Origin: Rhizobium sp. P40RR-XXII
GTDB taxonomy: Bacteria; Pseudomonadota; Alphaproteobacteria; Rhizobiales; Rhizobiaceae
Assembly (NCBI RefSeq): GCF_012641405.1
Contig: NZ_JABAII010000023.1
Coordinates: 1 to 64,000 of the forward strand
DNA length: 64,000 nt
Direction: 5' to 3'
Below are positions 53,015 through 62,208 of the stretch, piece after piece. Position numbers and translations under genes: made by a program. The notes below the pieces were generated by a model. The model had not been told where the DNA came from and did not search any database. It saw only the letters and a list, made by a program, of their open reading frames with translations. Within the stretch, counting starts at the first letter, position 1; each line of letters opens with the position of its first letter.

Positions 53015-53935
53015 TCACCCCAGCTTGGTGGGATCGACACCAGGCCATGCGACACCGTCGCCCCGATCCATGGTCGCGATCAGCGCCATGTCCGCGTCAT
53101 CGATGGCAAATCCGAAGAGATCGAGATTCTGACGCAGCCGATCCGCGTTGAGGCTCTTGGGCAGAACGGCATAACCCTTCTGCACACCCCACCTCAGCAG
53201 CACTTGCGCTTCGCTAACGCCATATTTCTTCGCCATGGCCTTGAACGGCGAGGCTTCGTCGGCGCTGTCGGCCTTCATCTGGTCGGTCTTGGAGCTATCC
53301 TGCCCTTCGCGCCAGGTCGAAAGTGGGACGAGCGAGCTGTAAGCGATCGTCGCGATGCCGTTTTTAGCAAGATAGGAGACAAGTGCCGGCTTTTGCGACC
53401 AGGGATGCAGTTCGATCTGGTCGGCGTCCGGCAAGGGCAAGTCTGCCGCCCTGATCTCTTCGAGATGGGTTTCGAGGTAGTTGCTGACGCCGATGGCGCG
53501 AACCTTGCCCTGGGCCTTCAGGTCGACCAGAGCCTTCCATTGATTGAGCCGCTCGTCGCCTCCGGAGGGAGCGTGAATCAGATAAAGATCGATATAGTCG
53601 TGGCCCAAAGCTGCAAGGCTGGCTTCGAACGCGGCGATCGTGCCGTCATAGGTCTTCGGCGGATCGCCCCAGGCCGCATTCCCCGGCCAGACCTTGGTCG
53701 TTACGAAAAGATCCGCGCGGGAGATGCCCGTCGCCGCCATGCCGGCCTTGACACCCTCGCCGACACCCGCCTCGTTGTGGTAGCCTTCTGCCGTGTCGAT
53801 ATGGCGATATCCGGCGATGATGGCTGACTCCACAGCGCCATCCGCTTCGTCCGGCTTGATGAGGAAGGTGCCAAAGCCGACCGTCGGCAGCTCGATATTA
53901 TCGCCAAGCTGCAGTGCCTGTTGAACGTCGCTCAT
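53015..53935 (-). CDS. Aldo/keto reductase
   Basis: A 306-residue NADPH-dependent reductase of the 2,5-diketo-D-gluconate reductase type. The catalytic tetrad is visible: Asp and Tyr in RHIDTAEGYHNEAGVG near residues 46-55, Lys in FVTTKVWPGN near 80 and His in DLYLIHAPSGG near 118. The C-terminal cofactor region has VLPKSLNADRLRQNLDLFGF. ATG at 53935 faces the AraC gene across a 193-base gap, and AraC proteins of this kind often activate a divergent aldo/keto reductase. Confidence 0.88.
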   Translation of the reverse strand: MSDVQQALQLGDNIELPTVGFGTFLIKPDEADGAVESAIIAGYRHIDTAEGYHNEAGVGEGVKAGMAATGISRADLFVTTKVWPGNAAWGDPPKTYDGTIAAFEASLAALGHDYIDLYLIHAPSGGDERLNQWKALVDLKAQGKVRAIGVSNYLETHLEEIRAADLPLPDADQIELHPWSQKPALVSYLAKNGIATIAYSSLVPLSTWREGQDSSKTDQMKADSADEASPFKAMAKKYGVSEAQVLLRWGVQKGYAVLPKSLNADRLRQNLDLFGFAIDDADMALIATMDRGDGVAWPGVDPTKLG

Positions 53936-54128
53936 GTGATGTCTCCTGCTTGATCGCCCGTCATTTGTGGCACGGGCGTCGTTTAATCATGTCAGGAAGC
54001 TAGTTGCGAGCGCTGCAGATCGCTTGCCTCATTTTTCGAAAGATTTGCCTGATCTTCCAAACTTATCGAATTTTGTGTGAATTAGGTCTTTCGTCCTGTT
54101 AGAGTTTCGGTGGCGATCGGAGTGGAAG

Positions 54129-55037
54129 ATGAAAATCGAGGACCTTGTCCCGTTGGCGGAGCGCCTCGCCATTTTGGCAAATGAAACCTGGCGCTGCGCC
54201 TCGCTCGTGAATGACAGCGAAAACAGTGATCTCCCCGGCCTGGTGGTTGTGCGCAAGACACATCCCAGCCAGGTCGAGGCGTCCATTTACAACCCGGTGC
54301 TTGGTCTGGTTCTGCAGGGATCGGCAGAGGTTTCCGCTGGCGCCCAGTCCGTGTCTTTCACACCGGGGGATCTGCTGTTGGTCAGCCATGAATTGCCGGT
54401 CGCAACCCGAATCCGCCATGCCTCGCTTCTCGCCCCCTATCTCGCTGTGTTTGTGTCAATCGATCTGGGCATTATTCGCAGCCTTGCCGAACAGGCGGGC
54501 GACAGCGAAGTGGAAAACAAGAATGCACGGTCTCTGGAGATGAGCACCGCCGAGCCGGCGCTTATAGACGCGTTGGGCCGCTATCTTTCGTTGTCGGGAA
54601 GCTCTGTTGAAGCGGACGTGCTCATCCCACTCATTCGTCGGGAGGTCCATTTTCGGATGTTGGTAGCTCCTCACGGCGGGATGCTGCGCAACCTCCTTTC
54701 TCCGGGTGGCAATGCCAGTAAGATTGCCGGTGCGATCAAGATCATCCGCGCGAACTTTCGAAAACCGTTGGCATTAGGAGAGCTTGCGAGCGCAGTGGGG
54801 ATGAGCCAGTCATCCTTTCACGCCCATTTCAAATCGATCACTGGGGCAACCCCGCTTCAATACCAGAAAGACCTGCGCATGATCGAGGCAAGGCGGATTT
54901 TATCCGAGGGTAGCCACACCGTCGCTGCGGCAGCGTTCATCGTCGGTTATGAAAGCGCCAGCCAATTTAGCCGCGAATACGCCCGTAAATTTGGCGCATC
55001 GCCCAGACACGATCTGGGGCAGATGGATACAAGTTGA
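54129..55037 (+). CDS. AraC-family regulator
   Basis: A 302-residue regulator with an N-terminal cupin-type effector domain of the AraC_N group (VVVRKTHPSQVEASIYNPVLGLVLQGSAEV) and a C-terminal double helix-turn-helix (LGELASAVGMSQSSFHAHFKSITGATPLQYQK...AAAAFIVGYESASQFSREYARKFGASPRHD). ATG at 54129 lies behind GGAGTGGAAG. It is divergent from the aldo/keto reductase gene and probably activates it. The 297 bases between its stop and the lactonase gene show no recognisable gene. Confidence 0.88.
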   Translation: MKIEDLVPLAERLAILANETWRCASLVNDSENSDLPGLVVVRKTHPSQVEASIYNPVLGLVLQGSAEVSAGAQSVSFTPGDLLLVSHELPVATRIRHASLLAPYLAVFVSIDLGIIRSLAEQAGDSEVENKNARSLEMSTAEPALIDALGRYLSLSGSSVEADVLIPLIRREVHFRMLVAPHGGMLRNLLSPGGNASKIAGAIKIIRANFRKPLALGELASAVGMSQSSFHAHFKSITGATPLQYQKDLRMIEARRILSEGSHTVAAAAFIVGYESASQFSREYARKFGASPRHDLGQMDTS

Positions 55038-55334
55038 GTAGGAACTCCGGCTGCATTATCCGTCACAGCGCGCTGACTTCAGAGAGAGTGCAACGTGCTC
55101 GTTGAGGATTCTCGACGATTGGATTGAGCGCCGACATCGTTCAGCGCTCACCCTTCGCAAAGGGACGCCCCGGCTGGAGGGTCTCCACTCCGGGACGGGC
55201 CGGGTGCGACATTGATCACATAACGTGTTGCAGGGTGCCAGAACGTCCTCAGGTGTTGTCGGACCTGAAGCAACAGCGGAAAATGTCGTCGCCGGGAAGC
55301 CAGATGCACCAGGCTGTCGGACTATTCAATCTGG

Positions 55335-56192
55335 ATGCTGGAATACGCATGGGTGCCTGACGCACCGACGAGTTCGCTGGTTTATGGTCGACATAACATG
55401 GGGAATGAGAAGCTTCCCTATTGCTACACGCTTCTAAGGGGCAACGGCCAGACTATTCTCCTTGACTGTGGTCTCAACAATGCATCGCATGGAAAAGAGT
55501 TCGTGGAGCGGTTCAACGTCCAGAACTGGTTTCCCCCGCGCGAGGTGCTGGCCGAAGTCGGTTGCACGCCGGAAGAAATCGACCACGTCATCCTGACCCA
55601 CGCGCATTTCGATCACATGGGTGGGCTGGAGCTCTTCCCCAAAGCGACATTCTATATCCAGCAGCAAGAACTAGTCTCTTGGGTCTCGATCATGGCACTC
55701 CATCGGCGTTTTCGCTGGCTACTGACTGCGACCGACACCGGCGACATGCTGCAGGCTGTTCAGCTTGCACGAGAAGGTCGAATGCGCGGCCTGGACGGCG
55801 ATGTCGATAATCTGTTCCCAGGTATCGATCTTAGGGTCGCTCGTGACACACATACTGCAGCGTCTCAGTACATCGTCATCCGAAACGACGGGAAGGCGCA
55901 AAGCGACGACGTATTCGTCTATACGGGTGACCTCCTATACCGCCACGACAATATGCATGGCGGTAACCCCAACGATCCGGTCTACGTGCCGGTTGGGCTC
56001 GCTTTCGGGAGCCAGACCAACCTTGTCTTCGCTACCCACGAAATCATGAAGACCGCGGGCTTCGATATTCGCCGCATCCTCACTCCGCATGAGCCGGCGA
56101 TGACCAATATATACCCAAGCCGAACGACGGAAAACGGGCACTACATCGTCGAGGTCGCTCTCGGCGAGGGCCAGAAATCCGTTGTCAATTAG
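55335..56192 (+). CDS. Metallo-beta-lactamase-fold lactonase-like hydrolase (AHL lactonase family)
   Basis: A 285-residue zinc hydrolase. The metal motif HAHFDHMGG (HxHxDH) lies near residue 95, and further ligand candidates are the His in VARDTHTAASQ near 175, the Asp in VFVYTGDLLYRHDN near 200 and the His in LTPHEP near 255. Its relatives are annotated as N-acyl-homoserine lactonases, but activity on quorum signals is not certain; other lactones or esters are possible. ATG at 55335 is the first ATG in frame. The codons before it read SDYSIW, which also looks like family sequence, so the true start may be a rare codon such as CTG at 55314, or the 5' end may have been damaged. Confidence 0.75.
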   Translation: MLEYAWVPDAPTSSLVYGRHNMGNEKLPYCYTLLRGNGQTILLDCGLNNASHGKEFVERFNVQNWFPPREVLAEVGCTPEEIDHVILTHAHFDHMGGLELFPKATFYIQQQELVSWVSIMALHRRFRWLLTATDTGDMLQAVQLAREGRMRGLDGDVDNLFPGIDLRVARDTHTAASQYIVIRNDGKAQSDDVFVYTGDLLYRHDNMHGGNPNDPVYVPVGLAFGSQTNLVFATHEIMKTAGFDIRRILTPHEPAMTNIYPSRTTENGHYIVEVALGEGQKSVVN

Positions 56193-56568
56193 CCTCCCAA
56201 GGCGCCGAATCTGCGGGGATGGTCATTCAAGTGCCTCCCCGCAGATGCTATTTGCGGATGACCAGTTGTCTCTCGACTCGCCAAGCGATTAAACAGACAT
56301 TGCCCCGCTGGCCCAAAGCCCTGGTCCTCAAGCGTGAGCATGACAGTGGCGACCGGGAAGACCATCCTCAGGACAGAATACAGGCGGCTCGTAGGAGAGA
56401 GAGGCTGAACGTGAGTTTGCCGGCTGCATGCGCGGTTTTCAGTCGCCAGCATAGGAGCAACCCCTGTCTCGGCGCCGTGCTGTGGCGGGGTCCGAGGCGG
56501 ATGCACTTGCGGCCTTGCAGTTTGATAATGAGCATAGACGAGGATTTCCCTAGCCGTTCCCGGATGGG
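56193..56568. other. No recognisable gene
   Basis: Open frames exist on both strands (56219 rightward, 56506 leftward), but neither resembles a known family or has a convincing ribosome binding site. The region separates the lactonase gene from the convergent TetR gene. Confidence 0.4.
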
Positions 56569-57174
56569 CTAATGTTCGATCCTTAGGGCGCGCAACACAA
56601 ACGCGGTTTGCAAACGCAGTGCGCTACCGGCTTTCTGATTACCCTGCAAACGCTGCTCGACAAGGACCGGATGGATGAATGACATCATGGCTTCGACGAC
56701 GGCCTGAGCAGTGCCTGCTCGATCCAACACTATTCTAGAGGAATTTGGTACGTCCCTAAGGATGTGCTCAACCGCTTCTCTTAACCTCTGAACATACTGG
56801 CGCGTTTCGGGCCAGTCCTCCAGATGGGCGGCTACGGAGAGCGCATGGACGTTTGGCGCGTGCGTGGCATCGTCCCGCACGCGCTTGTGGAGGTGTTCAA
56901 GAAGGGTCACCAGCTTAGCAGACGGTAGACTGAACGTTTCCGAGATCGCAAGCGCGGCTGACAGGGACTGATTAGCCTGCCGTGCATAGACGCCTCGATC
57001 AATCGCGGCCCTGGTGGGGAAAAATCGATAGACGTTGGCGCGGCTCATACCCAGCTTTTCGGCAATATCCTCGACATTCGTCTTCTTCCGCCCGATACGG
57101 CGGATAAGCGCTTCGGCCTGGTCAAGAATAAGATCTATGGTCTCACGTTCGTCAATTTTTTCCACCTCTTTCAT
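56569..57174 (-). CDS. TetR-family regulator
   Basis: A 201-residue regulator with the N-terminal helix-turn-helix ILDQAEALIRRIGRKKTNVEDIAEKLGMSRANVYRFFPTRAAIDR and an all-helical C-terminal domain. ATG at 57174 follows GAAAGAGG. It is the last gene of a leftward set with the GST and NmrA-like genes and probably controls them, as repressor genes are often placed this way. Confidence 0.85.
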   Translation of the reverse strand: MKEVEKIDERETIDLILDQAEALIRRIGRKKTNVEDIAEKLGMSRANVYRFFPTRAAIDRGVYARQANQSLSAALAISETFSLPSAKLVTLLEHLHKRVRDDATHAPNVHALSVAAHLEDWPETRQYVQRLREAVEHILRDVPNSSRIVLDRAGTAQAVVEAMMSFIHPVLVEQRLQGNQKAGSALRLQTAFVLRALRIEH

Positions 57175-57210
57175 CCGATGTACCCTCTTCCTGTAGGGAT
57201 CGCAGGTGGA

Positions 57211-58311
57211 TCAGAGGCCGCCAAGGCGACCTCGCTGTCGGTCTTCGCTGCTTTTGAGAACCGAAAAGCTGTCCTTCAGCGCTTCCGGCTGAAGCTTCTC
57301 CCAGAGGGACAATGTGTTGTTGAGACGCGCGAGATCCTCATGTCGCTTCAGCCACTCCTCCGCAGATTTCAGCCTGTTTGGATGGATTTCATCGAGCAGT
57401 TGGTAATCGCGCGTGACGACATCGTGCTTCCACATGTTCCAGAATCCGGTGAAATTTTGCCGGAAACTCATCGTGCTTCTGTCGGCGGGATCCGCGCTGT
57501 AGCCGGCCGGCCGGTCTGCCGCGTTCTTGAGAGGCCCACTAAAATACTGATCAATGTCGGTGTCGATATAGCGTGCTGGATGTCCCGTCACACGCTCGAA
57601 TGCGGCGGCGAGTTCGTCGTATCGCACATGCTCGATGGCAACCTCAAGGTCCATTCCGACAGACCGCTGAGGGTTGTCGAAAAGCCAACGGACGTAATAT
57701 GCGCAATCTTCCAGCGAGACATGGACGACTGCTCCCTGCCCAAGTGGCACCCTCCAGGTCACCACGCCATCCTCGATCCTCGGTGTCATTGGCGTAAAGG
57801 TCGAGAACGCCATCTCCATGTAGGGACCGGTGGTAAAAATCGCGGCGCCCATTTTGTCGGCATTGAACCTGTTTTGCGACAGGATCCATTCGGCGACGCG
57901 GCCCTTGCCATCATAGTGGCCGGTGCGGAAGCGGGAATCGTATCCTGACTTTTTCAGGACATAGTCCAGGTTCCCGTAGACGAAGTACTTTATCCCCTCC
58001 TCGACCGCGATCTCATACGTCCTCATTGCGAGGAAGGTTTCTGTCTTCTCACCAGTATTGAACCCGTCGATGTTCACAAATGCCCCATCGCACGTGCGAA
58101 AGGCGGCTCGAAGAAGCGCCTCGTCCGCGAATGACCCCTCAAGCAGGGTTACGTTGCCCAAGGCCTGTAGCTGTTGCGCCCGTTCCGACGCCTCATCTCG
58201 CGTGAGCGCAAAGACTTTATACCTCCCATCCGCAACCAGCCCACGCACGACAGACATGCCTTGCGCTCCCGTGGCACCGATAACAAAAATTCTCTTGATG
58301 TCAGATGACAT
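57211..58311 (-). CDS. NmrA-like NAD(P)-binding protein
   Basis: A 366-residue atypical short-chain dehydrogenase of the NmrA/HSCARG type. The Rossmann motif IFVIGATGAQGMSVVRGLVADG lies near residue 8, with ALTRDEASERAQQL after the second strand, typical of NADP-binding redox sensors or quinone reductases. There is no Tyr-x-x-x-Lys pair in a clear position, which is usual for NmrA-type proteins. The start is ATG at 58311 behind GGAGGAG. It lies 36 bases before the TetR gene and 66 bases after the GST gene. Confidence 0.8.
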   Translation of the reverse strand: MSSDIKRIFVIGATGAQGMSVVRGLVADGRYKVFALTRDEASERAQQLQALGNVTLLEGSFADEALLRAAFRTCDGAFVNIDGFNTGEKTETFLAMRTYEIAVEEGIKYFVYGNLDYVLKKSGYDSRFRTGHYDGKGRVAEWILSQNRFNADKMGAAIFTTGPYMEMAFSTFTPMTPRIEDGVVTWRVPLGQGAVVHVSLEDCAYYVRWLFDNPQRSVGMDLEVAIEHVRYDELAAAFERVTGHPARYIDTDIDQYFSGPLKNAADRPAGYSADPADRSTMSFRQNFTGFWNMWKHDVVTRDYQLLDEIHPNRLKSAEEWLKRHEDLARLNNTLSLWEKLQPEALKDSFSVLKSSEDRQRGRLGGL

Positions 58312-58377
58312 GGATAGCTCCTCCAAATGGTCGATGGAAAAAGGCGATAGACTTGCGCCGTATGCGGGTTCTGGCCG

Positions 58378-58962
58378 TCATGCCGAGCGCGAAAGGTTTG
58401 AAGACGCCATGAGTGCTCTTTGAAACGCCGGGCGCGCCTCCGCGCGTTCGATGTAGCGGTGAAGATTTGGGTTTTCCTCGAGCACGTCAGCCCCCCGCAG
58501 CCCCCGCAGTACCGTCACCATTAAGAGGTCGCCGGCACTGAACGCACCGTCGAGCCAATCTTTTTCACCAAGGAGCACCGACAGTTCATGGAGCCGCTGT
58601 TGCAAATACCCGATGCTGCCGGAGGAGACAGAAGGCTCAATTGTGTTCAGCGCCGCGAACATCCACATGGCCGCTCGCGACCGGCCGTTGCGATCCAACG
58701 GAAGGAGGCCGGGATATTCCTGGGCGATGTGATGAACGATTGCACCTGACTCGAACAGCACCAGATCCCCGTCCTCATAGGTCGGCATTTGTCCAAAGGG
58801 ATGAAGCGCGCGATATTCAGGCCGCCGCATTTCGGAGAACGTCAGCAATCGCAATTGATAAGATTGCCCAACCTCCTCAAGTGCCCATCGCACGCGGATA
58901 TCGCGATGCAAACCGCGCCCGCCGTCCGGCGGATTTTTGAAGACTGATACGATCGGTGACAT
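58378..58962 (-). CDS. Glutathione S-transferase
   Basis: A 194-residue GST. The N-terminal thioredoxin-fold domain includes IRVRWALEEVGQSYQLRLL and HPFGQMPTYEDGDLVLFESGAIVHHIAQEYP, where the Glu-Ser pair binds the gamma-glutamyl part of glutathione; the C-terminal helical domain has KDWLDGAFSAGDLLMVTVL. ATG at 58962 follows AGGAG. It heads a leftward trio with NmrA-like and TetR genes that suggests detoxification of electrophiles. Confidence 0.88.
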   Translation of the reverse strand: MSPIVSVFKNPPDGGRGLHRDIRVRWALEEVGQSYQLRLLTFSEMRRPEYRALHPFGQMPTYEDGDLVLFESGAIVHHIAQEYPGLLPLDRNGRSRAAMWMFAALNTIEPSVSSGSIGYLQQRLHELSVLLGEKDWLDGAFSAGDLLMVTVLRGLRGADVLEENPNLHRYIERAEARPAFQRALMASSNLSRSA

Positions 58963-59079
58963 GTCGCTCCTGGCATTGCCCTGGTTTGATCAATAAAAAC
59001 GTTCGCCACGGCATTGCCGGGGTGGAGGCGGGCTCCTGTTCCATTGCAAAAGCCCGCGATCACTGGCCAACTCTGCGCA

Positions 59080-62000
59080 TCACTCCGCCGCGAGATGGAT
59101 GTTGGGTTCCAAGTCACTCCCCACCTGGGAGGGGGCTTGCTCCTGGTGCTTCGCGTTGTCCTCGGTCGGTTTGATCCGGAACCATGCCGCATAGAGCGCC
59201 GGCAGGAACAGCAGGATCATCAGTGTGCCGACGGCTGTACCGCCGATCAGCGTGTAGGCCATCGACCCCCAGAAGACCGAGTGGGTCAGCGGGATGAACG
59301 CGAGGACTGCGGCAAGTGCAGTCAAGATGACCGGACGCGTTCTTTGCACCGTGGCTTCGATGACCGCGTGATAGTCGTCGAGACCAGCTGCCTTGTTCTC
59401 CTTGATCTGCTCGGTCAGGATCAAAGTATTGCGCATAAGGATTCCCGCCAGCCCGATCAATCCGAGAATGGCGTTGAAGCCGAACGGCTGATGGAAGAGG
59501 AGCAGCACCGGAACCACGCCCGCAAGGCCCAGCGGTCCCGTCAGCATGACCATGGTCATGGTCGACAGGCTGCGGACCTGCAGGACAATGACGATCAGCA
59601 TAGCGGCAATCATCGCCGGGAAGATCTGGACGAGGGCGACGTTAGCCTTCAAGGACTCCTCGATGTTTCCTCCCATCTCGATACGGTAGCCGGCTGGAAG
59701 CGACGCGATCAGCGGCTGAAGCGCCTTCAGAATCTGCTGCGAAACTTCCGGAGGCTGCGTTGCCTCGTTGATGTCGGAGCGGACGGTAATGACAGGCGTT
59801 CGATCGCGTCTTTTCAGGATTGGTTCTTCAAACCGAATTTCCGAGTGCCCGATCTGATCGAGCGGAACCTGCCGGCCACCGCGGCTCATCAGCGAGAAGT
59901 CTGCGAGTCTAGAAGGATCGAGGCGGCTTTCACCGGCGCTGCGGGCGATGACAGGCACGGTACGAATATTCTCGCGAACCTGCGTGATCGGAATTCCGCT
60001 CAGCAACAATTGCAACTGCTGGGCCGCCTCCGCCGACGAGAGACCGATCAGATTGAGCCGATCCTGGTCTGGGACGAAGCGCAGCACAGGTGTGCGGTTG
60101 CCCCAGTCGCGGTTTGCCTGGCGGACATCCGGTACAGTCTTCATGATTTCCAAAGCCTTTTCGGAAATCTGGTACAGTTGCTGAGGATCCGGACCCATAA
60201 CACGGAATTCGACAGGAAACGGCGTGTAAGGGCCGAATACGAGCTGCGTGACGCGGACATAGGCTTCGGGAGCGAGGCCATCCGACACAGCGCTCCGGAG
60301 ACGTTGCTTCAGGGCTTCGCGGGCTTCGGCATCAGGTGTCAGCACGACGATCTTGGCGAAGGAAGGATCCGGCAATTCCGGCGCCATGGCGAAGAAGAAG
60401 CGAGGAGCGCCCTGCCCCACATAGCTCGTGACAGTCTTTGCCTCCGGCTGCTTCTGCAGCCATCCCTCAAGCTTCTCAACCGTCGCCGTCGTCGTCTCAA
60501 TGCTGGTGCCCTCGGGCAAGCGGACCTCGACCAGTACTTCGGGGCGGTCCGACGTCGGGAAGAACTGCTGCTTGACGGCGCCCATACCAACGACGGACAC
60601 ACCCATGGTGATGCCGACCACCGCACAGGTGACGAACTTGTGCCGCACGGCAAACTCGATCATTCCCCGAAGGCGGCGATAATTTGGCGTGTCGTAGATC
60701 GCGTGATGGCCACCGTCGACCGGCTTGATCGCCGGCAGCATCTTGACGCCAAGATAGGGCGTGAAGACCACGGCGACGATCCAGGAGACGATGAGGGCAA
60801 AACCCACGACCCAGAAGATGTTGCCGGCATATTCGCCGGCGGTCGAGCGCGCGAAGCCGACCGGCATCAGCCCGATGATCGTCACGAGCGTGCCGGACAG
60901 CATGGGCGCGGCCGTATGACTCCAGGCATAGGCGGCCGCCTTGATGCGATCCATCCCCTCTTCCATCTTCACAACCATCACCTCGATGGCGATGATGGCG
61001 TCGTCGACCAGAAGGCCGAGTGCGAGAATAAGGGCGCCAAGCGTGATGCGATCGAAGAACCGCCCAGTCTCCAGCATGATGAGGAAGACGACGGCAAGCG
61101 TCAGCGGAACGGCAAGGGCAACGACGATGCCGACGCGCCACCCGAGGCTGATAAGGCTCACGAACAGCACGACGCCAAGCGCCATGGCGAATTTCAGCAT
61201 GAACTCGCCGACGGCTTCCTGGATGTTGACGGCCTGGTCACTGACCTTCGCGAGCGTCATGCCGAGCGGCAAGATCTGTGCGATCGCATCGGATCTTGCT
61301 TCCAGTGCCTTGCCGAGTTCCAGACCGTTCCAGCCCTGCTGCATCACCACTCCAAGCATAATGGCCGGTTCGCCATTGTGACGGATGAGATAGGTGGCCG
61401 GATCTTCATAGCCGCGGCGAATCTCTGCAAAATCCGAGAGCTTCAGCGTGCGCCCGCCTGCGACGATGGGCGTGTCGGCGATCGCCTGTATGCTGTCGTA
61501 AGCGCCATCGAAGCGGATGAAAACCTGTGGGCCGCGCGTGTCAATCGATCCCGCTGGCGTCACGGTATTCTGCCGCTGCAACGCGGCAGCTATGTCCTGC
61601 GCAGAAATGCCAAGGGTAGCCAGTTTGGCAAAGGAGAATTCAACGAAGATCTGCTCGGGGCGCTCTCCGAGAATGTTGATCTTCTTGACGCCGGGCACAT
61701 GCAGAAGGTCCTGGCGGATCACCTCTGCCTGACGCACAAGGTCGCGCATCGGCATGCCCTTCGCCTTCAGCGCATAAAGACCGAAGCTGACATCGGAATA
61801 CTCGTCATTGACAAAAGGACCAAGAACGCCTTGCGGCAGGTTTCGCGCCTCGTCTCCAAGCTTCTTTCGTGCCTGATAGAACTCCTCCTCCACCGCTGTG
61901 GGCGGTGTACTGTCCTTCAGCGTGACGGTCAGAAAAGCGTATCCCGGTCGCGTGGTCGTCTCGACGCGGTCATACCATGTCAGTTCCTGGAGGCGCTTCT

Positions 62001-62208
62001 CAAGAGGCTCGGCGACAAGATCCTGCATCTCGCGCGCTGTCGCGCCTGGCCACACGGCTGTCACGGTCAGCGTCTTGATGGTAAACGAGGGATCCTCCGC
62101 CCGTCCGAGCTTGGCGAAGGCATAGACGCCGGCGGCGGCAAGCAGAATGATGAAGAACAGCGTAACGGCTCTCTCGCGAACCGCAAGCGCGGATAGATTG
62201 AAGCTCAT
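59080..62208 (-). CDS. RND efflux pump inner-membrane transporter
   Basis: A 1042-residue RND permease with the normal two-fold plan: a membrane helix, a large periplasmic loop, six helices, then the same again. The proton-relay aspartates are in LILALGLLVDDAIIAIEVMVVKMEEG near residue 410, and the repeat in the second half has LGLIGLAGILMRNTLILTEQIKE near 940. It belongs to the short-loop AcrB/MexF-like branch found with a single adaptor. The start ATG overlaps the adaptor gene by four bases. No outer-membrane channel gene is seen here, so a TolC-like protein from elsewhere must serve. Confidence 0.93.
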   Translation of the reverse strand: MSFNLSALAVRERAVTLFFIILLAAAGVYAFAKLGRAEDPSFTIKTLTVTAVWPGATAREMQDLVAEPLEKRLQELTWYDRVETTTRPGYAFLTVTLKDSTPPTAVEEEFYQARKKLGDEARNLPQGVLGPFVNDEYSDVSFGLYALKAKGMPMRDLVRQAEVIRQDLLHVPGVKKINILGERPEQIFVEFSFAKLATLGISAQDIAAALQRQNTVTPAGSIDTRGPQVFIRFDGAYDSIQAIADTPIVAGGRTLKLSDFAEIRRGYEDPATYLIRHNGEPAIMLGVVMQQGWNGLELGKALEARSDAIAQILPLGMTLAKVSDQAVNIQEAVGEFMLKFAMALGVVLFVSLISLGWRVGIVVALAVPLTLAVVFLIMLETGRFFDRITLGALILALGLLVDDAIIAIEVMVVKMEEGMDRIKAAAYAWSHTAAPMLSGTLVTIIGLMPVGFARSTAGEYAGNIFWVVGFALIVSWIVAVVFTPYLGVKMLPAIKPVDGGHHAIYDTPNYRRLRGMIEFAVRHKFVTCAVVGITMGVSVVGMGAVKQQFFPTSDRPEVLVEVRLPEGTSIETTTATVEKLEGWLQKQPEAKTVTSYVGQGAPRFFFAMAPELPDPSFAKIVVLTPDAEAREALKQRLRSAVSDGLAPEAYVRVTQLVFGPYTPFPVEFRVMGPDPQQLYQISEKALEIMKTVPDVRQANRDWGNRTPVLRFVPDQDRLNLIGLSSAEAAQQLQLLLSGIPITQVRENIRTVPVIARSAGESRLDPSRLADFSLMSRGGRQVPLDQIGHSEIRFEEPILKRRDRTPVITVRSDINEATQPPEVSQQILKALQPLIASLPAGYRIEMGGNIEESLKANVALVQIFPAMIAAMLIVIVLQVRSLSTMTMVMLTGPLGLAGVVPVLLLFHQPFGFNAILGLIGLAGILMRNTLILTEQIKENKAAGLDDYHAVIEATVQRTRPVILTALAAVLAFIPLTHSVFWGSMAYTLIGGTAVGTLMILLFLPALYAAWFRIKPTEDNAKHQEQAPSQVGSDLEPNIHLAAE

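Noticed and set aside
59014..62196. A 1060-codon open frame on the plus strand
   Set aside because: It is the antisense of the RND transporter gene and rich in Arg, His, Asp and Gln without any domain; codon structure of the opposite strand explains it.
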